Below are positions 58,230 through 64,000 of a stretch of 64,000 bases of DNA, piece after piece; the first letter of the stretch is position 1, and each line of letters opens with the position of its first letter. A program made the translations under genes and the position numbers. The notes below the pieces were generated by a model, which saw only the letters and a list, made by a program, of their open reading frames with translations, was not told where the DNA came from and ran no database searches. Source of the DNA: an uncultured Prevotella sp. (GTDB taxonomy: Bacteria; Bacteroidota; Bacteroidia; Bacteroidales; Bacteroidaceae). The DNA is taken from the NCBI GenBank assembly GCA_946403845.1, contig CAMJBL010000006.1, forward strand, positions 1 to 64,000, given 5' to 3'.

Positions 58230-59891
58230 TTACAATTTTTTGGCTTTCATCGCGGCGGCATCGAGCACCCAGACACCGTCGATACACGACACAATCAACG
58301 CGTCGGCGGCAGGCAGAAAATAGCAGTTCTTCGCCTCTTCATTGCCGATAAACCTGTGGTGCGTGCCGAAAATGCCACGACCATCCGTCATATCGTAGAG
58401 CTCCAGACAGCCGTCAAGCGAGCATACCTGATAGACGTAATCGCGCTCAGGCACATTCCAGTCCCACGCACATTTCGAATCGCGGGCCTCCTCTTCCAGC
58501 ACCTCCGAATACGACAGAGGCTCCAGCGTAAGCACACACTCGCTGCCCGGGGCCGTGCAGATAAAGGCCTTATTGGCAAAAGGCGACATCACCAAGTCCA
58601 TCAGATTACCACCGGCGGTGGGTTTGTTCGACTGGAAACTGGGATGGACATCCACTTCCACCGGCTTCTTGTGCTGCCTGTTCACCCATTCCATAGGGCT
58701 ATAGAGGTTCGGATACATGCTGGCATAGATGCGCGAGCCGTCGTAATTCACATACAGGTGTTCAAACTGATGCTCCGCCCAGTCATAGTTGCTCAGCGTG
58801 ATCTTGTCGTCGTCGGCGCTGTCGATAAAGCGCCATTCCATGCCCGTGCTACTGGGCGATATGAGTCGCAAAACGCCGAACCCGTCGTTCGTAAACGCCA
58901 CCTCGGCAGCACAGTTCTCAGGATACTGGGGATGGGCATACGGCGAGGGCTCTATCTGAACCTTCTTCACGATGCTGCCCTTCTCGGGGTCTACCACGCA
59001 GAAGTATTCCTCGTTGCCCATCACGTAGAGCAGGCCGTTATACGGATTCATGCAGAGGTGGGTCACGGCATAGGGCATTTTCACGCTCTTGATCTCCTTC
59101 ATGTCGTCAAGCGACACCTGCACCAGTCTTCTCTTCTCCGTATCCCAGTTGTCGATACCTATCCAGAAGCTCTGCTTGTCGAGTGAGAGCGTCATATAAG
59201 TGATCCACTCATTCTCTTGCGTAATCACATATTTCTTCTGATAGAAAGGAACTGAGACCCCTTTCTTATGCTCCACCCAATCGCTTGCCGACTTGTAAGC
59301 CACCACCAACTGGACATCCATTCCCTGTTTGGAGATTTTCAACGGCACTCGCCAGCGGAGCCCTTCGTCGTCCACCTTCTCTGTCTGCTCGTCAATCCCA
59401 TAAAACTCGCTATTCGACCAGACATTCAGCGCGCCTAATGGTCTGTCGAAGACAAACTCCACGGAGTCCCTTTCGCCTTTGATGCCATTTCCCGTAATGG
59501 CGCGGGTGCTCACCAGTTCAGCAGGTTTCTGGCCTTGTTTGACATACACCGTCAGTTCCTTCTGACCTTCCGAAATCGTGACCGTTGCCTCGCGGTCGGC
59601 AGCCAGAGGGTTTTCCTCCCAGGCCACGCGGAGCGAAGCACCGCCCGTGCCCGATGATGGCGAAACCGTGAGCCAGTCGGCCGACGACGTCGCCGTCCAT
59701 GTAATGGCCAGGTCGGCATAAAAGTAGAGATTCTCGTAGCCCGCGGTATACCCGGCTTTAATGCTGGTTTTCGACAGTTTGAATTCATGAGGTGCCTGAC
59801 TCGGCTTAAACCGCGTCTCTTCCTCCTTGGAGCAACTGGAAAACACCAGCAGTCCCGTCAATACGAATAAAAACAAGCGTACTTTTATCAT
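58230..59891 (-). CDS. BACON-domain lipoprotein with propeller-like C-terminal region
   Basis: Lipobox VFSSCSK; ITWTATSSADWLTVSPSSGTGGASLRVAWEENPLAADREATVTISEGQKELTVYVKQG. Confidence 0.78.
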   Translation of the reverse strand: MIKVRLFLFVLTGLLVFSSCSKEEETRFKPSQAPHEFKLSKTSIKAGYTAGYENLYFYADLAITWTATSSADWLTVSPSSGTGGASLRVAWEENPLAADREATVTISEGQKELTVYVKQGQKPAELVSTRAITGNGIKGERDSVEFVFDRPLGALNVWSNSEFYGIDEQTEKVDDEGLRWRVPLKISKQGMDVQLVVAYKSASDWVEHKKGVSVPFYQKKYVITQENEWITYMTLSLDKQSFWIGIDNWDTEKRRLVQVSLDDMKEIKSVKMPYAVTHLCMNPYNGLLYVMGNEEYFCVVDPEKGSIVKKVQIEPSPYAHPQYPENCAAEVAFTNDGFGVLRLISPSSTGMEWRFIDSADDDKITLSNYDWAEHQFEHLYVNYDGSRIYASMYPNLYSPMEWVNRQHKKPVEVDVHPSFQSNKPTAGGNLMDLVMSPFANKAFICTAPGSECVLTLEPLSYSEVLEEEARDSKCAWDWNVPERDYVYQVCSLDGCLELYDMTDGRGIFGTHHRFIGNEEAKNCYFLPAADALIVSCIDGVWVLDAAAMKAKKL

Positions 59892-60000
59892 GCTATTATC
59901 ATCTTTTCTATATTATATCCTGACTCTTTTTTTGCAAAATGAGGTGCAAAGGTACAAATAATTATCTGAAATCATGCACCATCTTGACATTTTGTTATTT

Positions 60001-62289
60001 TTAATCTGCATTTCCGCTGTTTTCACCGCCATTATTGCCGCCGCCTTTGACATCATCATTGCTGATGGAACGCTCGGCTTTCCTGACGCTGGCCTTGAGT
60101 TCGCCGATACGGTAGCTGATGCTGAGGGAGAACGACTGGTTGACGCTCTTCGACCAACTGTCTGCATGGAAGAAGGCATCCTCCGTCGTGGTATTGAAGG
60201 TCTTATATTTCTTCAGGAAGTTTGTGGCAGAGAGTGTCAGGTTAAGACGGTTCTTCAACCACGACTTCTGTATACCCAACTGGTAGTAGTTAAAGCTGCT
60301 GCTTCTGCCCTGCAGGGTAACACGAGGCGTGTAGGCATAGATATTGAATGACAAGCGCCAGTCTTTGGGAAACGTCTGCTGGGCTCCACCATAGACGAAC
60401 AAGTCCCATCCATGATTTTTCAGCGTTCCACCATTGTCCATATCGGTATAACTCAGACGGTTGTTCATGTAAACGCGGGTATTCTTCGTGGCATTCCAGT
60501 TGACGTAGGCAGTCAGGTAGGCTCCTTGAACGTGGCCGATATTCTCATAAGTGGTGTAGAGCACGTCCTTTCCCGTCGGGTTCTTCAGACCAGGAATCTG
60601 CGTGTCGGGTATCATCTTGACAACATTCTCGATGCTGTTGTTGGTGATGCCGTATCGCAGGGCGAGGTTGAGATTGAATTTCGGGGTGAAGTTGCTGTAA
60701 CTGAGGTTGAACGAATGGTTTTTCTCGCTGTCGAGATGTGAATTACCCTGATAGATATTGGTGGGCGTGGAGTCGTCGATGTAGGGATTCAGATACCAGA
60801 TGCCCGGACGATAGATACGCATGTCATAACCCAGTCGCAGGTTCGACATCTGCGTCAGCTTGTAGCCGATGCTGGCAGAGGGCACAAAGTCATTGAAGTG
60901 TTTCGTAAAGTCGTCGCCACGTCCCAGTTTGTACGCCACATCCTGCAAGGTATGCTCGAAACGCAGGCCCAGACGTCCTGACAGTTTCTTCAGTTTCAGA
61001 CCATAACCCAGATAGGCCGCAAAAATGTCGTTGCGATGCTTGTAGTGTGATGAGTGGTCTATGTCGTATTCGTAATCACCGATGTTAAAGGCCGTCTGTT
61101 CGTAACGGTCATCTTCTGATGTGTTATTACGCAGGATATACTTCAAACCGGTCTCCAAGGTGTGGATCTTGGAGAAGGGTGTAGTATAGTCAATCTGGAA
61201 GGTATGCTCCGTGGTATGCTCGTTGCCGTTGTTGTGCTGGTTCTTCAGACGTTGCAGAAAGTCCTCCCAACCGTCGGCGGCCTGCATATCAAGGTAATTG
61301 GTGTAAGAATCCGTCTTGTCGGGCTCAGCAGATATTTTATACGAGAATGTCAGCAGGCGCTCCTCAACAGAGAAACTGCGCTGATAGTCGATACCACCGT
61401 CGACGTAGCTATAGTTGTTCTTGGAATAGCGGTTGGTGGCATATCTGTAAAGCGGTGTCTGCGTCAGGGGCGAGGTGGCAAGGGTACTGCCGTCGCCATC
61501 GTTCTTGCTGCCGCCGCCATAGAGGTCGAACGAGGCGGTGAGCAGACGGAGGGTATCAATCTCGTAACTGGCCTCGAAGGAGCCGAATTGCGAGTACCCG
61601 TGTCCTTTGGACGAACTTTCGCTTTCAAGGTCGGATGATGATTCGCTTATATTTCCGATGGTCTTACGACTACTGCCTGAGTAGCTGCGGGGTGAGTCGT
61701 TGTAGCTATAATTATAGCGTCCGCTCAGCATCAGCTTACCGCTTTTAATCGTAGCGTATGTACCGCCGCCTGCACCTCGGTTGCTCACATTGCCGGTAAA
61801 GGTGGCTGTATAGCCCTCTAAGCCCTGTTTATGGGTGATGATGTTCAGAATGCCACCCACACCCTCGGCATCGTACTTCGGACCGGGATTGGTAATCACC
61901 TCAATCTTCTTGATGCTGGTGGCGGGCATGCTCTTCAGCACTTCCTTGGGATTGTTCGACATCATCTGGTTGGGCTTGTTGTTCACATAGATCTTAAACG
62001 AACTGGAGCCGTTCACCTGGATATTGTCCTCGCCATCCACCGTTACCATCGGTATCTTACGCAACATCTCAATCACAGAGTTCGACTTCGAATCAGGATC
62101 ACTCTCTATGTCGTAGGTAATCTTGTCGATATCCGACTTCACGAGTGATTTCTGTTTGACAACTTCCACGCCCTGTAACTCCAGCGATTTAAAGATGCTG
62201 TCGGCCCTGAGCGAATCGGCCTTTGTCTGAGCTGAAGATGTGATAACTGATAAACTGAAAACAATCAATAGTAAAACAAGTTTCTTCAT
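60001..62289 (-). CDS. Outer-membrane beta-barrel receptor with TonB-dependent-type plug
   Basis: VIEMLRKIPMVTVDGEDNIQVNGSSSFKIYVNNKPNQMMSNNPKEVLKSMPATSIKKIEVITNPGPKYDAEGVGGILNIITHK. Confidence 0.87.
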   Translation of the reverse strand: MKKLVLLLIVFSLSVITSSAQTKADSLRADSIFKSLELQGVEVVKQKSLVKSDIDKITYDIESDPDSKSNSVIEMLRKIPMVTVDGEDNIQVNGSSSFKIYVNNKPNQMMSNNPKEVLKSMPATSIKKIEVITNPGPKYDAEGVGGILNIITHKQGLEGYTATFTGNVSNRGAGGGTYATIKSGKLMLSGRYNYSYNDSPRSYSGSSRKTIGNISESSSDLESESSSKGHGYSQFGSFEASYEIDTLRLLTASFDLYGGGSKNDGDGSTLATSPLTQTPLYRYATNRYSKNNYSYVDGGIDYQRSFSVEERLLTFSYKISAEPDKTDSYTNYLDMQAADGWEDFLQRLKNQHNNGNEHTTEHTFQIDYTTPFSKIHTLETGLKYILRNNTSEDDRYEQTAFNIGDYEYDIDHSSHYKHRNDIFAAYLGYGLKLKKLSGRLGLRFEHTLQDVAYKLGRGDDFTKHFNDFVPSASIGYKLTQMSNLRLGYDMRIYRPGIWYLNPYIDDSTPTNIYQGNSHLDSEKNHSFNLSYSNFTPKFNLNLALRYGITNNSIENVVKMIPDTQIPGLKNPTGKDVLYTTYENIGHVQGAYLTAYVNWNATKNTRVYMNNRLSYTDMDNGGTLKNHGWDLFVYGGAQQTFPKDWRLSFNIYAYTPRVTLQGRSSSFNYYQLGIQKSWLKNRLNLTLSATNFLKKYKTFNTTTEDAFFHADSWSKSVNQSFSLSISYRIGELKASVRKAERSISNDDVKGGGNNGGENSGNAD

Positions 62290-62298
62290 AAGTTTTAT

Positions 62299-64000
62299 TT
62301 ATTTGTTTTTGATGACTCTGAATGTGAATGTTTGATAGCCTAAGAGACCTGAACCATCAATAGCTTCAACGATGCCGATAAACTCTGTATTGACATCAGA
62401 GGCCATAAAGGGTACTTCTGCATTGCCGTTCTCATCGGTCAGTACGGCGGGTTTCCATTGCAAGGTGTTTCGAGCATCGGGTGTTGGTGTCATAAGGTCG
62501 ATGGAGTCTGGCTCATAAAACTCACGTTTCGGATAATAACCCTGTGCCTTCCACATGCCATATTTCTTTAGCAATTCCTCTTCGGTATATTGAGGCCCAG
62601 AATACACAATGTTAAAGGGGTCCATTTTCAGCATCCATTTCCCATTAGGGCCGCCTGGTTCATATTTAATAAGTCTGTACGTTTCACCCCGTTTAGGCAA
62701 CCGACGTTTTAAATCTGGTTTAGGTGGGTAATAGCCTACAGGATGGTGTGAGTAACCATGATAGTCGTTAAGATAGCCACTTGTACCATCTGCGTGACAA
62801 TCACAAACCCATTCGCCGCTTGCCAGGATGGCGAGGCTATCCAATGACCCTATTACCTTATCACGATAGGGCGATTGATGCTTGGCCATCACATAGACAT
62901 CCTTCAGCACCACCGTTCCGAATCCGTTGGTGATATTGCGCTCACCGTGAGCAGTCTTAAAGATATAATGTTGAGGCAGGTATCTTGGTCTACCTTGCTG
63001 ATAGCAGTTGATGGTGTCGAACGGACTGACTAATGATAGACGGGCCTTGGGACTTTTCACCAATGGCTTCAGATAGATATTACCCCATAGATTCTTCATC
63101 AGAATAGGATTGATCTCAAATCGTCCTAAGGAATCTGTCATCACCATACAGGTATCGCTCTGTGGCGTGAATGTCTGTATATACTGCCATCTTTCTTTTA
63201 AGTCTTTTCCTTTCACGCCATCGGTGATGATTGGAGTTCCTTGTGCCAGCTCCCGATCCCAGACATAGCGTCTCCATCCTTGCGTCATCAGCAACAGGTC
63301 GAGAGCTTGCAAACGGTCTTCATTCTGATCATCGAAATAGTAGGTAGGATTGAATATATTGCCTCGTATCTCTTCAGACAGGAAACAATGCGAGAGGATA
63401 TTTTCGTGACCAGGCTGATAGAGATAGGCCTTGTCGAAGATACTAATAGCCAGTTCTGCTTTGATAGGTTGCTCAGAAGGATCGGTCACCTTTAAGGTTG
63501 TCTTACCTTCATCGCGTCGATTGTATTGTTGGCGATCGGTCTTTGCTGAAATCTTCAGTTGTTGTTGGGGATTTACATATACGAGCCTTTCTGCTATCGG
63601 TCTGTTGCCTTCCATCAGCGTTATCTCTACGATGCCCTGCATAAGAAAATTATCTATAGGCAGTTTCACTTCCTGCTGACCTCTAACGGTGCCTTTTGCA
63701 CTACAGCATAAGATGTCACGCATCTTAGCCAAGATTGTAAACTGTCGAGTCATAGTGTCAGGAGCCGATATCAGGAGGGTAATACCTGAATTGTTGTTAC
63801 GAGTGACACGAAGGGCCATTCCCTTAGGCTCGATAGCGGGAAAGGGATAGCTTCTGCCATCAGATAGCACCACCTTGTAATCCTTACCGCTATGAGGACA
63901 CAGAGTAAACAGTCCCATTCCGTCATGTATGCTGTGGATAGCGGCTTTCTCGTGGCCGTCCTCTATTACCTTGCCCGACACCTCTTCAGGCAGTCCGTTT
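62299..64000 (-). CDS. Large extracellular MG2/alpha-2-macroglobulin-like protein, 5' end outside window
   Basis: Frame stays open to the window edge upstream of the track start (..NGLPEEVSGKV); MG2-like QQLKISAKTDRQQYNRRDEGKTTLKVTDPSEQPIKAELAISIFDKAYL. Confidence 0.6.
   Translation of the reverse strand, partial: NGLPEEVSGKVIEDGHEKAAIHSIHDGMGLFTLCPHSGKDYKVVLSDGRSYPFPAIEPKGMALRVTRNNNSGITLLISAPDTMTRQFTILAKMRDILCCSAKGTVRGQQEVKLPIDNFLMQGIVEITLMEGNRPIAERLVYVNPQQQLKISAKTDRQQYNRRDEGKTTLKVTDPSEQPIKAELAISIFDKAYLYQPGHENILSHCFLSEEIRGNIFNPTYYFDDQNEDRLQALDLLLMTQGWRRYVWDRELAQGTPIITDGVKGKDLKERWQYIQTFTPQSDTCMVMTDSLGRFEINPILMKNLWGNIYLKPLVKSPKARLSLVSPFDTINCYQQGRPRYLPQHYIFKTAHGERNITNGFGTVVLKDVYVMAKHQSPYRDKVIGSLDSLAILASGEWVCDCHADGTSGYLNDYHGYSHHPVGYYPPKPDLKRRLPKRGETYRLIKYEPGGPNGKWMLKMDPFNIVYSGPQYTEEELLKKYGMWKAQGYYPKREFYEPDSIDLMTPTPDARNTLQWKPAVLTDENGNAEVPFMASDVNTEFIGIVEAIDGSGLLGYQTFTFRVIKNK

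Noticed and set aside
1-64000. Transposons, integrases, phage, toxin-antitoxin or restriction systems
   Set aside because: No transposase, recombinase, methylase or toxin-like ORF recognised in the track.

Overview
This 64-kb window comes from a Bacteroidales genome, probably Prevotella-like. That lineage call is an inference from SusC/SusD pairs, GldH, TAnnTTTG-type promoters and gene order. It opens with the 3' end of a tRNA-Lys. Next come a lone receiver domain, a GH51 arabinofuranosidase, metF, holB, a PSP1 protein and gldH. A rodA-mrdA-mreDCB-purH(N) block follows. After that is a deoxysugar/L-galactose-type block: rhaM, GH2, Zn-ADH, FucP-type MFS, S8 protease, AEC transporter, amidohydrolase/lactonase and an L-galactose-dehydrogenase-like AKR. 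An ~18-kb minus-strand operon carries two SusC/SusD pairs interleaved with three fasciclin-like lipoproteins and no CAZymes. The right side holds a PL11 pectin (RG-I) region with very large secreted proteins, several surface lipoproteins, and a window-truncated gene. The most unusual signal is non-coding. At least ten co-directional gene junctions, plus three lipoprotein signal-peptide coding regions, carry short tandem arrays, almost all with a 7-nt unit (AAAGTTY, GTTTANA, ATCAATT, TTACCTC; one family is 8-nt, CATAAGAA). The intergenic arrays often run exactly from the upstream stop codon to the downstream start codon. Near-identical copies sit between unrelated genes. A 7-nt unit inside a signal peptide keeps the hydrophobic SYLLPLT heptapeptide in every frame but shifts the downstream frame when copy number changes, so I propose a phase-variable or spreading repeat system. 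Two further arrays of 21-22 bp units (18.85-18.95 kb and 42.40-42.49 kb) look like regulatory operators. All functions are from reading protein motifs by eye; no searches were run.
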